Of a stretch of 64,000 nt of DNA, positions 36,276 through 45,362 are shown piece after piece. The stretch is from Neptunitalea chrysea (GTDB lineage Bacteria; Bacteroidota; Bacteroidia; Flavobacteriales; Flavobacteriaceae): contig NZ_BRVP01000009.1 of NCBI RefSeq assembly GCF_027924145.1, forward strand, positions 98,146 through 162,145, given 5' to 3'. How positions within the stretch are numbered: position 1 is the first letter of the stretch; each line of letters begins with the position of its first letter. Both the position numbers and the translations under genes were made by a program. Under the pieces are notes generated by a model, which worked only from the letters and a program-made list of their open reading frames with translations, had not been told where the DNA came from and did no database searches.

Positions 36276-36291
36276 TTTAGATTTGTCTAAA
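36276..36291. promoter_or_regulatory. DtxR-type operator over the TonB receptor promoter
   Basis: TTTAGATTTGTCTAAA is a perfect inverted repeat (TTTAGA and TCTAAA around TTTG) in the 80-base gap between the divergent repressor and receptor genes. TAGATTTG inside it (36278-36285) is itself an exact TAnnTTTG -7 box for the receptor, so bound repressor would cover the promoter. A second exact -7 box on the minus strand (TATTTTTG, 36251-36244) could serve the repressor gene. No good -33 element was seen for either. Confidence 0.7.
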
Positions 36292-36306
36292 TTTTAATTT
36301 TCAATA

Positions 36307-38571
36307 ATGAAAAAAATACTTTTAAATATATGGGTAGTAGTTGTTATGTTTACCGTTACGTACACGGCACATGCACAAAAGGTGCTTAGTGGTACGGTGG
36401 CAGATACAGGGGGGAGTTTATTGCCGTATGCTAGTGTTTTTTTTAAGGGTACCAAAATAGGTGTAAACACGAATGAAAACGGTGTTTTTAATCTTTCTCA
36501 TGAGCTGTCAGGTATGCAAACCTTGGTAGTTTCTTACACCGGATTTAAAACTTTTACCAAAGCTATAGATGTAAATACAACTACCAACCTAGCTATTGTT
36601 TTAGAAGAAGAAACTACGTTGGATGAGGTGGTAGTCTCCGGAAATTTAAGAGCTGTAAGCCGATTAAAGAGTCCGGTACCAGTAGCGGTGTATACCCAGG
36701 CATTTCTAAAAAAGAATCCAACCCCTAACATTTTTGAAGCCTTGCAAAGTGTAAACGGAGTACGACCTCAGCTTAATTGTAATATTTGTAATACGGGTGA
36801 TATTCATATCAACGGATTAGAAGGGCCTTATACCATGGTACTTATAGATGGAATGCCCATAGTAAGTGGATTGTCTACCGTATATGGACTTAGCGGGATA
36901 CCCAATTCATTAATTGAAAGGATAGAAGTAGTAAAAGGGCCTGCTTCTAGTTTATATGGTAGTGAAGCCGTGGGCGGACTCATAAATATTATTACTAAAA
37001 AGGCTTTTAATGCACCTAAATTGTCGGTTGATGCTTATACAACTAGCTGGTTAGAAAATAATTTAGATATAGGATATAAAGTACCAATAGGTAAAAGGGC
37101 TGCGCTACTTTCTGGGGTAAATTATTATTATTACGACAACCCGATAGACAATAACCATGATAATTTTACCGATGTAACGTTACAGCATCGTATTTCTGTA
37201 TTCAATAAACTGAGTGTAGAGCGACCTGAGAATAGGGTGTTTTCTATAGCTGGTAGATATTTCTATGAAGACCGTTGGGGGGGAGAAATGCAATGGGCAC
37301 CTAAATACCGTGGGGGAGACGAGGTGTATGGTGAGAGTATTTATACCAATAGGGTAGAGCTGTTAACGCGGTACCAATTACCGGTAAAAGAACGTATGTT
37401 TTTGAATGCTTCGTATACTTTTCATGATCAAAACTCGGTGTATGGAGATACTTTTTTTGACGCCCAACAAGAAATAGCTTTTGCACAATGGACATGGTTT
37501 AAAGATTTTAGAAAAGATGAATTGCTAGTAGGAGCTGCAGTAAAGTACAATTATTATGAAGATAATACACCGGCAACTGTGGTACCTGATGAGGTAACCA
37601 TACCCGGAGTGTTTGTGCAGAACGAGCATAAATTTAATGAAAACCATAGTTTGCTATTGGGTGCCCGATGGGATTATGATAAACGTCACGGACATATATT
37701 TACACCTAGATTGGCTTATAAAGCTACTACAGGAGAAGATGCGGTACTCCGATTAAACATGGGAACCGGATTTAGAGCGGTGAGTATTTTTACAGAGGAG
37801 CATGCTGCCCTTACCGGAGCTAGAGAGGTTGTTTTGAAAGAGGATTTGAAACCGGAACGTTCTATGAATGTAAACCTTAATTATTTAAAACGGTTGTATA
37901 TGAAAGGTAGTATTATAACTACCTTAGAGGCTTCTGCATGGTATACGTATTTCAGTAATCAGATTTTACCGGATTATGATACCAATCCTGATCAAATTAT
38001 ATTTTCAAATTTAGAGGGGCATGCTGTTACCAAAGGACTTAGCGCAGATGTAGAAATGAGTTTTCCAAACCAGTTAACTGTTAGTGTTGGGGCAACGTTT
38101 ATGGATGTGACCAAAACGGAAGAAGGAGCCACTAGTAGACAACCATTAACCGAACGTTTTTCGGGTACATGGGCTGTGAGTTATACTACTCCAGAGCAAA
38201 ACTGGACATTTGATTATACCGGAAATATATATGGTCCTATGTTGTTACCCTTGGCAGGAGAATTTGATCCGCGTGACCCATATTCACCTACATGGAGTTT
38301 ACAAAACATACAGGCAACTTATAAAAAGATTAAGAATCTGGAAATCTATGGAGGGGTGAAGAACCTACTTAATTGGACGCCTGATAAAAGTGTGCCGTTT
38401 TTAATAGCTAGAGCTAATGACCCTTTTGATGAAAATGTGCAGTATGATGCCAACGGAAGTGTACAGCAAACTACTGATAATCCATACGCTTTAACGTTTG
38501 ACCCTAGTTATGTATATGCGCCCAACCAAGGGATTAGAGGGTTTATCGGATTGCGGTATACGGTGCTTTAA
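36307..38571 (+). CDS. TonB-dependent receptor, probably for metal (Mn/Fe) uptake
   Basis: 754 residues with signal peptide (ending AHAQ), a carboxypeptidase-like beta-sandwich (SGTVADTGGSLLPYASVFFKG), and plug with a CNIC pair (Cys158, Cys161) in QLNCNICNTGDIHINGLEG, MVLIDGMPIVSGLSTVYGLSGIP and VKGPASSLYGSEAVGGLINIITKK. The 22-strand barrel ends GIRGFIGLRYTVL. The plug signature and the Cys pair occur in a group of Bacteroidota receptors seen near metal genes. Here the neighbours are a DtxR/MntR repressor and an Nramp transporter, and the promoter carries a DtxR-like palindrome, which together point to Mn or Fe import across the outer membrane. The ligand is inference. Confidence 0.88.
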   Translation: MKKILLNIWVVVVMFTVTYTAHAQKVLSGTVADTGGSLLPYASVFFKGTKIGVNTNENGVFNLSHELSGMQTLVVSYTGFKTFTKAIDVNTTTNLAIVLEEETTLDEVVVSGNLRAVSRLKSPVPVAVYTQAFLKKNPTPNIFEALQSVNGVRPQLNCNICNTGDIHINGLEGPYTMVLIDGMPIVSGLSTVYGLSGIPNSLIERIEVVKGPASSLYGSEAVGGLINIITKKAFNAPKLSVDAYTTSWLENNLDIGYKVPIGKRAALLSGVNYYYYDNPIDNNHDNFTDVTLQHRISVFNKLSVERPENRVFSIAGRYFYEDRWGGEMQWAPKYRGGDEVYGESIYTNRVELLTRYQLPVKERMFLNASYTFHDQNSVYGDTFFDAQQEIAFAQWTWFKDFRKDELLVGAAVKYNYYEDNTPATVVPDEVTIPGVFVQNEHKFNENHSLLLGARWDYDKRHGHIFTPRLAYKATTGEDAVLRLNMGTGFRAVSIFTEEHAALTGAREVVLKEDLKPERSMNVNLNYLKRLYMKGSIITTLEASAWYTYFSNQILPDYDTNPDQIIFSNLEGHAVTKGLSADVEMSFPNQLTVSVGATFMDVTKTEEGATSRQPLTERFSGTWAVSYTTPEQNWTFDYTGNIYGPMLLPLAGEFDPRDPYSPTWSLQNIQATYKKIKNLEIYGGVKNLLNWTPDKSVPFLIARANDPFDENVQYDANGSVQQTTDNPYALTFDPSYVYAPNQGIRGFIGLRYTVL

Positions 38572-38744
38572 TGCTAAATGAAGAACAATTCATAATTTGT
38601 AAAGTTTCCTCTGAAATTTGTTCTGGGGGTATAATGGAGTCAACCTTAAGCCTCATAAGGGATTCCATGAACCAGAATTAACAAATTTTTTTATACAAAT
38701 TTGTTTAAGTTTTCTATATTTAAAAGTAAACAACTTAAGTTACG

Positions 38745-39038
38745 ATGAGTTCAGCAGGACATATTTTAGATGCGATTAATCGCATGAAGAATAACAGAAA
38801 GCAACGAGATAAGAATAAGTTTAAAGGGAATGATTTCCCGACTATGTACTCGGATTCTTCTAAAAAACAACAGTTGCATTTTAAAGAACTAAGCGGTAAA
38901 GCCCTTGAGGTAGAAAAAATGAAAGTACGCAGTAAGATGATGCTACAAAAAAGAAAAATGCTAAAAACAGTGGTTATTTTTGTTTGCATTGGTATTGTAG
39001 TGTTTGCGCTATTTTTAAAGTTTGTAAATATTATTTAA
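38745..39038 (+). CDS. small membrane protein, 97 residues, conserved in flavobacteria
   Basis: A cytoplasmic, very basic N-terminal part (SSAGHILDAINRMKNNRKQRDKNKFK) and a single C-terminal membrane helix (MLKTVVIFVCIGIVVFALFLKFV). I recall similar short proteins in Flavobacteriaceae but know no function. No obvious operon partner. In the 173-base gap before it lies a decayed copy of the CCTGAAATTTGTTC repeat. Confidence 0.75.
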   Translation: MSSAGHILDAINRMKNNRKQRDKNKFKGNDFPTMYSDSSKKQQLHFKELSGKALEVEKMKVRSKMMLQKRKMLKTVVIFVCIGIVVFALFLKFVNII

Positions 39039-39206
39039 GTGCAGTATATGAATCCTGAGTTTCCTGTATTGAATTAAGAATGTACAAGCGGCTAAAAAAA
39101 TTGCCGATATGTGGTAGAACCTATGTAAGGGTATTATAAGTATGCTTAACAGTAGCAATACATTTTTTAAAAGTATCTTGGCCACATTTGAGTAATCCAA
39201 TTAGTA

Positions 39207-39250
39207 TGTGAGCTACTCGTGCGATTCTGAAACTAGTTTATAATGACGAG
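39207..39250 (+). repeat. decayed copy of the 8.3-kb repeat unit
   Basis: TATGTGAGCTACTCGTGCGA, then TTCTGAAACTAG and TATAATGACGAGC, match the core of the 146-bp unit at 8349-8400 with several substitutions. Similar fragments occur at about 38608-38630 and 53030-53130. They show that this repeat is scattered as well as tandem. Confidence 0.6.
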
Positions 39251-39316
39251 CAATAGCGCGTACCCAGAATTTATTTTAGGTAAGCAACATTAAAATTTGA
39301 ACACTCGAATGTTTAA

Positions 39317-40999
39317 CTATTTACGTTTTTTTACCAAAACAAACGGATCTTCATTAAAGGCATCCCAGTCTTTTAGTAGAGCTTCTTTAATAGTCTCTAG
39401 TTGTGCATTAGGTTGTTTTTGTTTTTTCTCAGTTTTTAAAATATACACTAGCAAAGTATAACAAGCGGTAAACTGCCCACAAGCTATAAGGTTGTCTAAG
39501 GTGCGTATATCTTTATCTTTTTTCTCAAACCACAGTGTAGTCCCAAAACTAGCCGCAATTTCTGCACTATCAAACATTTTTTTGCTAGGTTTAGGGATGG
39601 TATTTAGTAATTCTTTTTCTTTTTTGGTTGTTGTATTATCGTTTTCATTTACTGTTGTATTTTCAGTATACCGTTTTTTAGTTAACGCATTAATTATAGC
39701 CGTGGCTCTTCTACCTTCTAAGTTTTTACTTTTATAAAATAGGTCATAGTTTAATCTGCGTACCTGATTTAAGAACACATAGTTAACCATGTTAGCCCCT
39801 GAGGTAAGTCGTTCTAACACCATACGTTTTAGGGTACCCACACCAATATCATCAAACGATTTTAATTTTGGAATATAAAACTCAGGAATTGCTAATTTTA
39901 TTTTATTCTCTATAAATTTTAGGGTGTATCCAATAGCTCCTTTTATAACAAACAGTAAGATGCCTAAGAGTAATAAAACCGTACCTATAAAAATACCCCA
40001 CTTACCATAGCAGCAAGAGTAACAAGATCCGGCAATAATGCTCCCCAATCCAATAATTACTAGTAACCAAGCAATAAAATTATTGGCTACAAAATTGCCT
40101 ATTTTACCCCATAGCTGATTTATGGTTTCAGAAGTACCGGTAGCAGTGGGTTCTGGTTTCCAGGGGTCTATATATCCTGTACCTACATCACAGTTTAGAA
40201 TTAAATCATAATAAGCAGTAGTGCCTTTTTCTCTATTACGTTGGTCGGCTAACATGGTACTACCCATTCCTTGGTTATCTACAATGCCACCATCCATAAT
40301 ACCCACACCCGCTCTAAAGTCGGCATCCTGCACTAATTGATTGTACGCAAGTGAATCTTTTTTAAAATAGTCATGTGGCATGGTTAAGGGCTCAAAGCCC
40401 AACGGAAAACAAGAGGAAGAAGCAATAATATCTGCCACATGAAAATCTCCCTTATGGCTTTGTAAACCAGTTTTATCTCTATAGTGATAGTTGCCAAAAT
40501 CACCCTCATTCTGAAACCTGAATGCTAATCCGTACGTAAATTCAGTAGCGTTAAAGCAAAAGTCTTTAATGCTCGCCGTGGCAGGGTATAAGCTTTTAAA
40601 GGTGTCTTCAGGATCTAGTAAAAACAAATCGCGGTAAGCAAGAGCAAATGCATTGATGAGCGACTTTTTCTTAAAAGTGTTATTCCATACGGTATTGTCT
40701 TTATCCTCTAATTTTTTTAAAGCTAAATCTAAGAGTAAGTCCTTATCCATAAATTCATAGAAGAACGCATAGAACTCCTCAAAGTAGCGCTCATTAGCTC
40801 TAAAATAGGTGTACATAACACCGGTTATGGTACCACCACTTACCGTACTTAATCCGTTTACATTATCTAATAACGAAATCGCTAAATCGGTTTCAGTATC
40901 CTTAATCTTAAAATGGTCTAGATATGATAATATACCTAAAGAAAATCCTGCGGCACGGTAACCACCTCCACTAAAACAAAGTGCTATATTTTTTAACAT
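39317..40999 (-). CDS. patatin-like phospholipase with two membrane helices in the middle
   Basis: 560 residues without signal peptide. Patatin core: LCFSGGGYRAAGFSLGIL (oxyanion-hole glycines), GLSTVSGGTITGVMY (nucleophile Ser in VSGGT instead of GxSxG) and GIMDGGIVDNQGM (catalytic Asp in DGG, about residue 240). After it come two hydrophobic helices (AWLLVIIGLGSIIAGS and IFIGTVLLLLGILLFVI, about 315-360) joined by a Cys-rich loop (CYSCCYGKWG), then a 200-residue soluble tail of no known family. Probably a membrane-bound lipid acyl hydrolase. It is divergent from the monoheme lipoprotein gene and shares a leader motif with it. Confidence 0.85.
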   Translation of the reverse strand: MLKNIALCFSGGGYRAAGFSLGILSYLDHFKIKDTETDLAISLLDNVNGLSTVSGGTITGVMYTYFRANERYFEEFYAFFYEFMDKDLLLDLALKKLEDKDNTVWNNTFKKKSLINAFALAYRDLFLLDPEDTFKSLYPATASIKDFCFNATEFTYGLAFRFQNEGDFGNYHYRDKTGLQSHKGDFHVADIIASSSCFPLGFEPLTMPHDYFKKDSLAYNQLVQDADFRAGVGIMDGGIVDNQGMGSTMLADQRNREKGTTAYYDLILNCDVGTGYIDPWKPEPTATGTSETINQLWGKIGNFVANNFIAWLLVIIGLGSIIAGSCYSCCYGKWGIFIGTVLLLLGILLFVIKGAIGYTLKFIENKIKLAIPEFYIPKLKSFDDIGVGTLKRMVLERLTSGANMVNYVFLNQVRRLNYDLFYKSKNLEGRRATAIINALTKKRYTENTTVNENDNTTTKKEKELLNTIPKPSKKMFDSAEIAASFGTTLWFEKKDKDIRTLDNLIACGQFTACYTLLVYILKTEKKQKQPNAQLETIKEALLKDWDAFNEDPFVLVKKRK

Positions 41000-41130
41000 A
41001 ATTGTTTGATTTTAAAATGAATAGGGGAGGGTTTGAAATTTTGTTTAAAGTATAATTAATTAATTAATAGTTCAATACTTATTTATGGGTATTTTGTAAA
41101 ATTACCATTATTTTATAGTAATGTTCTTTA

Positions 41131-41156
41131 GAATTAAATCTCAAGTATTGAGTAAA
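41131..41156 (-). repeat. two-hairpin element, copy 5 (degenerate)
   Basis: ATTAAATCTCAAGTATTGAG followed by TAAA (41140-41152 is the imperfect palindrome) in the 306-base divergent gap between the patatin and monoheme genes. The rest of the gap has a TAAT-rich stretch and the shared AATCAAACAA leader motif (41002-41011 on minus, 41283-41292 on plus). Confidence 0.5.
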
Positions 41157-41305
41157 ATACCAAAAAAGTGGTATAAAAATAACTTTTATAGTTTGTAACA
41201 TTGTATCAGATATAAAGCAATAATGCAATCTCCCCCTTTTGTACTTATTGAAGTATTCCCTCCAAAATTGGTAATTAAGTATAATCAAACAAAAATAAAA
41301 CTGTT

Positions 41306-42823
41306 ATGAAAAAGTTTTTTGTATTAAGTACTGTAGGTGTTGCTATGGCAATAGCTGTAGGATGTGGTAAGGGGGAAGAGCAATCTGCTACTAGTAAACC
41401 AACTACCTTAAACATTAATTTAGCAACCATTACACCAGCTCCTTTTCCGGAACTTCAAATTCCCGGATTTACATTTCCGGAGGACGCCGATACCATTATT
41501 AGCTGGGTACAAGACACTACCGAACAAGGTAAGACTAATGTGTATAAACATGGTTGGGGTATTTGGGCAGGGTTAACAGCCATGTCTAACCAGGTATCCT
41601 CTATAGGAGATACACTACGAGTGTATGAAACCTGGCAAACGCCAAAGGAAATTATAGCCAGTACCAATATTACCGAGGTGAAAAGAGATAACCGTACCAA
41701 CCTTAAAACACCAAAACAATTAGGGCATGCAGGGTCGGTGGATTTTAAGCCCATTCAGTTAAAGTCTTTTACAATAAATACATCGGTAAAAGAGTCGGTA
41801 GCTTATGATCCTACTGCGGCTAAGCGAGCTAAAGATAGTAGTTTGTTTATGGCTACCAAGTTGTATGAAATTTACGAGCGCAAAGGTGATTCGGTTATTA
41901 AAAATATTCCGGCATTTCCTAATACCTCAATTCTTATAAAGCCTGTATACAAGTTACTAAAAACAGCTAGCGATTCTTTAGAATTATTTCCTATTGCTAC
42001 TTGGCATGGTACTACCGAAACATTTAAAGCATTTAACGAAACCGATTGGGGAACGTATGTTATAGTAAGCACTAAAGGTAAAGGAGCAGGAAATGGGAGT
42101 CAGTTACATTACTTAGATAAGGGGTTTGACTCTGATAATATTCCGGCGAAGTATATTTATAACCTATCAGACTTTATACATTATACCCTATCTGCAGAAG
42201 ATGCCAGTGCCTATAATGAAGGGCTAGATGATAACGAAGAAAAAGCCAGCGAGGGAGATACGGTAATACTAGTAGCCATGCATGTTACTACTCGTGAAAT
42301 TGAGCGCTGGACATGGCAAACCTATTGGTGGGCACCAGATGCTACCAATGCACCTTTACCAAGTTCTAAAGCCATAGCCAACCAACAACCTGAGATGTTA
42401 GACGCAGCAGCTAGTCATTACGCTATGTCGGTAGCGTATTATATGGTAAACCCATTAGAGGGTAAGTATAAAACTCCAAAAAATCAAGCTCCTAACTATT
42501 CGTTTAATCCGTATTTAGAAGCTGGATTTAGTTATGGTGTATTTGCTGGTTACTTTAGTGATATAGATACGCCAACCGAACAAATACCAACCTATGTTGG
42601 GGTACGTACCAACTGCATGAGTTGCCATGCCATGGCCTCTATAGATCCGTTAACCTTGCAGTTCGATCCGCAGTCTATTACGCCTTATGTAGGTGCTTCC
42701 TATACAGGTCTTAACGATGCAATATTTAAAAACCAACTAAAGTTAGATTTTGCTTGGTCTATTGAAGGAAATATAGACACCACCGGAATATCAGCTTATT
42801 TGAAAAAGCTAAAAAGAAAATAA
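41306..42823 (+). CDS. monoheme c-type cytochrome lipoprotein, function unknown
   Basis: 505 residues. Lipobox AIAVGCGKG (Cys about 20). The large body (about 30-430) has no motif I know, with Trp/Tyr-rich stretches (WTWQTYWWAPDATNAPLPSS, YGVFAGYFSDI). Near the C-terminus a single heme site, TNCMSCHAMAS (CxxCH at 437-441), suggests a covalently bound heme c. Such proteins usually carry electrons or bind a substrate in the envelope. It is divergent from the patatin gene with similar 5' leaders. Strong terminator after it: single-gene transcript. Confidence 0.75.
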   Translation: MKKFFVLSTVGVAMAIAVGCGKGEEQSATSKPTTLNINLATITPAPFPELQIPGFTFPEDADTIISWVQDTTEQGKTNVYKHGWGIWAGLTAMSNQVSSIGDTLRVYETWQTPKEIIASTNITEVKRDNRTNLKTPKQLGHAGSVDFKPIQLKSFTINTSVKESVAYDPTAAKRAKDSSLFMATKLYEIYERKGDSVIKNIPAFPNTSILIKPVYKLLKTASDSLELFPIATWHGTTETFKAFNETDWGTYVIVSTKGKGAGNGSQLHYLDKGFDSDNIPAKYIYNLSDFIHYTLSAEDASAYNEGLDDNEEKASEGDTVILVAMHVTTREIERWTWQTYWWAPDATNAPLPSSKAIANQQPEMLDAAASHYAMSVAYYMVNPLEGKYKTPKNQAPNYSFNPYLEAGFSYGVFAGYFSDIDTPTEQIPTYVGVRTNCMSCHAMASIDPLTLQFDPQSITPYVGASYTGLNDAIFKNQLKLDFAWSIEGNIDTTGISAYLKKLKRK

Positions 42824-42855
42824 AAATGAGGTAGTAGATTTTTTATTGATTGGTT

Positions 42856-42890
42856 AAAAGGGTATTTACTTTGTGTAAATGCCCTTTTTT
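42856..42890 (+). terminator. terminator of the monoheme lipoprotein gene
   Basis: AAAAGGGTATTTAC (42856-42869) pairs with GTAAATGCCCTTTT (42875-42888; one T-G wobble) around TTTGT... and runs into TTTTTT. Confidence 0.85.
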
Positions 42891-43008
42891 AGTGTGTTTA
42901 AAATTGTAATATCCTTAATTCATTGTAATGTTAAAACAAAATGCACTCTAATATAAATAATTAGAAATAAGTATATTCGCAGGCGAGATATCTAAACTTA
43001 CTACCAAC

Positions 43009-43485
43009 ATGAAATTATATGTTAATTTTTTAGCAGTATTGCTAGTATTTGTTACCGGAAGTGCAATAGCACAGGATGAAGAGTATAAAACCTTTAAAGA
43101 TAAAAAGGTGGGGTATACTGTGAATTATCCTAAGAAATGGAAAGCAAAGGGAGGCGATACAAGTTTTTATTGTGGTAGAGAAGCCGGTTTTTCGAATTCA
43201 GAATTTGTGATTATCTGGAGTGATGCCGATGATCAAGAACGAATTGATTTTTATTTTACAAATGCCGATTTTTATAAAGATTATATCGTGCAACGAGAAA
43301 CAGTAACTATTGACGGATTGCAAGCAGAGCATATTATTGCTACTAAAAGAAACAATCCAGAAGTGTACAGTGAGGAAATTATTCTTAAAACACCAGAAAA
43401 GTGGTATAAATTCCAAAATGCAGGGGTATACGATTTACGTTTCAGACATTTCTACGAGAGCTTTCACTTCTTAACTGCTAAGTAG
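43009..43485 (+). CDS. hypothetical secreted protein, 158 residues
   Basis: Signal peptide ending SAIAQ. The mature part begins YKTFKDKKVGYTVNYPKKWKAKG, resembling the start of PsbP-like/secreted lipid-binding folds (KxGYTVNYPxxW), and ends with KWYKFQNAGVYDLRFRHFYESFHFL. A Cys at about 55 (FYCGRE). Single gene, no partners. The PsbP-like suggestion is weak. Confidence 0.65.
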   Translation: MKLYVNFLAVLLVFVTGSAIAQDEEYKTFKDKKVGYTVNYPKKWKAKGGDTSFYCGREAGFSNSEFVIIWSDADDQERIDFYFTNADFYKDYIVQRETVTIDGLQAEHIIATKRNNPEVYSEEIILKTPEKWYKFQNAGVYDLRFRHFYESFHFLTAK

Positions 43486-43710
43486 CATTATAACGGCATC
43501 TCAAATTGTAAAACGCCTACGTGAACTTGCTACCCTTCAAGTGGTAGTAGCAAAACAGCAAAAATTTGTTATTAAAGGCGGTAACGCTTGAGGTATTTAT
43601 CATAAAGAACTGAATGCTTTGGTTAAAAGTTCGTTAGCATTACATTGTATGTTAACGTGAATCTTGTTTATGAATCCCTTACATAACACTTACGTTAGTT
43701 TAATGAGTGA

Positions 43711-43802
43711 TTTTTACTCGATAATCGAGATTAATTGCTCCGAGATTTGTCTCTAAATAGAAATGCAATGCTTACTAAATGCTTCGGGCTGTTTTGTTTA
43801 CG
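43711..43802 (+). repeat. two-hairpin element, copy 6 (full-length form)
   Basis: CTCGATAATCGAG (43717-43729), ATTAATTGCTCCGAGA with TCTC pairing, a middle part with AAATAGAAATGCAATGCTTA, and the end CTTCGGGC...GTTTAC. The TTA in that end (43798-43800) is the stop codon of the minus-strand gene next to it. The remaining 220 bases of the 312-base gap after 43485 show no gene. Confidence 0.75.
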
Positions 43803-44382
43803 AGTTGAAGGTTCGCTTAAAGCAGGGTAAGCATTGTACACGGTGTATAATGCAACCTAAAAAGCTACCTATAATAATAATGGTAATATAGTAAATCAAG
43901 ATATTACTTTTAACAGGTTTTAAATTCGATAGAAAGTTAAATATATCAGAATCTGATAGACTTACATAAATATTAAAGAGAAAAGTAATGCTAAAAAATA
44001 TAAGAGATTGTATATTTTTTTGATGCTTTTTTGGGGCGTATCCGTACAGTAGTTCTTGGGCAAAGCGATGTATACTTACTAAACACAATATTAGCTGTGG
44101 TAAGTGCAAAAGCAGTGTCTTATATAATGTAGGTAAATTAGCTGATGTAATGGACATTGTATTGTTTAATATCTTTAATACAAACGGAACAAAGAACTGT
44201 GTAATACTAAAACTTAATATAATATATAGAGCCGTGTAACTTAAAATTATCCATAGAATTACAATACCTTTTTCAAAGGTAATATGGTTTCTCATAAAAT
44301 GTGCTAAAGGGGTTGTTAGCAGCAAAGTACCGAAAATACGATGAGGTGTAAAAATATAAACAGGTAAATTTTTTAGGAACAC
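43798..44382 (-). CDS. hypothetical membrane protein, 194 residues
   Basis: About five hydrophobic segments (TLLLTTPLAHF, GIVILWIILSYTALYIILSF, LLLHLPQLILCLVSIH, LIFFSITFLFNIYVSL, ILIYYITIIIIGSFLGCII). The last residues CLPCFKR hold a Cys pair. Domain organisation with ARELLYGYAPKKHQ in a loop resembles YckC-type small membrane proteins only loosely; I do not name it. Its stop codon lies inside repeat copy 6. Confidence 0.6.
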   Translation of the reverse strand: MFLKNLPVYIFTPHRIFGTLLLTTPLAHFMRNHITFEKGIVILWIILSYTALYIILSFSITQFFVPFVLKILNNTMSITSANLPTLYKTLLLHLPQLILCLVSIHRFAQELLYGYAPKKHQKNIQSLIFFSITFLFNIYVSLSDSDIFNFLSNLKPVKSNILIYYITIIIIGSFLGCIIHRVQCLPCFKRTFNS

Positions 44383-44499
44383 GTTATTAATAACAAATGG
44401 TGATGGAAAATGTCTCTTTATACATTTAACTGAAATAAAATTACCTATAACGGTAAATTTTTGTTACAAATAGTAATGTTTTTATTTTTACAGGTTGTT

Positions 44500-45171
44500 T
44501 TATTTTGTAACTATTTCACTCTGTTTAAGATAGGAGGTCATGTCTTTTAGGTTGCTAAAAATTTTATTTGCAGCTACTAAATTATCATGAGCTGCTATAT
44601 CATGCTGAATGGCAAAGCAACGTAATTTAGCACTTTTAGCAGCAGTAACACCACTTTTGGTATCTTCAAAAACAATCATGCTTTCGGGGGTGTCATTAAT
44701 CTTTTCTATGGCTTTTAAGTAACTTTCAGGGTGAGGTTTACTATGGGTTACATCCGATCGGGTGATTTCAAATTCGAAGTATTTGTCCAATCCGGTTTTT
44801 TCAAAAATAATATCAATGGTCATTCTGGGGCTTCCGGTAACCAAATACAGCGGATATCCCATAGCTTTAAAGAAGTCTAATGTTTCTATAGCATATGGCA
44901 TAAACACAGGATTGTGCTCTTTAAGTAAGTTATGAAATGTATCTTCTCGTTTTTCAGAGAATTCTTCTACAGTCATTGGTAAGTTAAACATATCTATAAA
45001 CGATTTTGCATTGGCAGGGGTTGGTATACCCGCATAGGTTTTAAGGTAATGTTCAAAATCATCTAATTGCACATTATAAGGTTTTAGGGTTTCATTCCAA
45101 CCTTTAAAATGCAGTTCTTCGGAATCGGCCAGCGTACCGTCAAAATCAAAAATAATATGTTTTAGTTTCAT
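44500..45171 (-). CDS. HAD-superfamily phosphatase / beta-phosphoglucomutase-like
   Basis: About 223 residues from the Met at 45171, which gives the usual start HIIFDFDGTLADSEELHFKGW (motif I, DxDGT); a Met 11 codons upstream adds an unlikely leader. Motif II YLVTGSP, motif III SKPHPESYLKAIEKI (Lys) and motif IV MIVFEDTKSGVTAAKSA are all present. The alpha-helical cap after motif I fits subfamily IA, with phosphoglucomutase or phosphoglycolate-type substrates. Single gene. Confidence 0.9.
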   Translation of the reverse strand: MKLKHIIFDFDGTLADSEELHFKGWNETLKPYNVQLDDFEHYLKTYAGIPTPANAKSFIDMFNLPMTVEEFSEKREDTFHNLLKEHNPVFMPYAIETLDFFKAMGYPLYLVTGSPRMTIDIIFEKTGLDKYFEFEITRSDVTHSKPHPESYLKAIEKINDTPESMIVFEDTKSGVTAAKSAKLRCFAIQHDIAAHDNLVAANKIFSNLKDMTSYLKQSEIVTK

Positions 45172-45362
45172 AGTGTATGATCTGTATAGATGTACAAGAT
45201 ACAAAGCCTTGTCACAATAGCATACGGCTTAACAAAAACTTAGTGTACTATTCTTTTCTTTTTTTAACCACTATAAAAACTAATAAAGCTATTAGTATAA
45301 CCAAGACAATACCACAGAAAATGACTATAAAATAAAACCCTTAGTATAATAGATAAGTGTTA

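Noticed and set aside
41079..41288. 69-codon minus-strand frame in the divergent patatin/heme gap
   Set aside because: It covers both promoter regions and a repeat copy; composition is AT-driven.
45248..45340. About 30 codons on minus reading like a membrane helix with a KKRKE tail
   Set aside because: No start codon; T-rich DNA easily translates into FILV-rich text. Kept out of the feature list.
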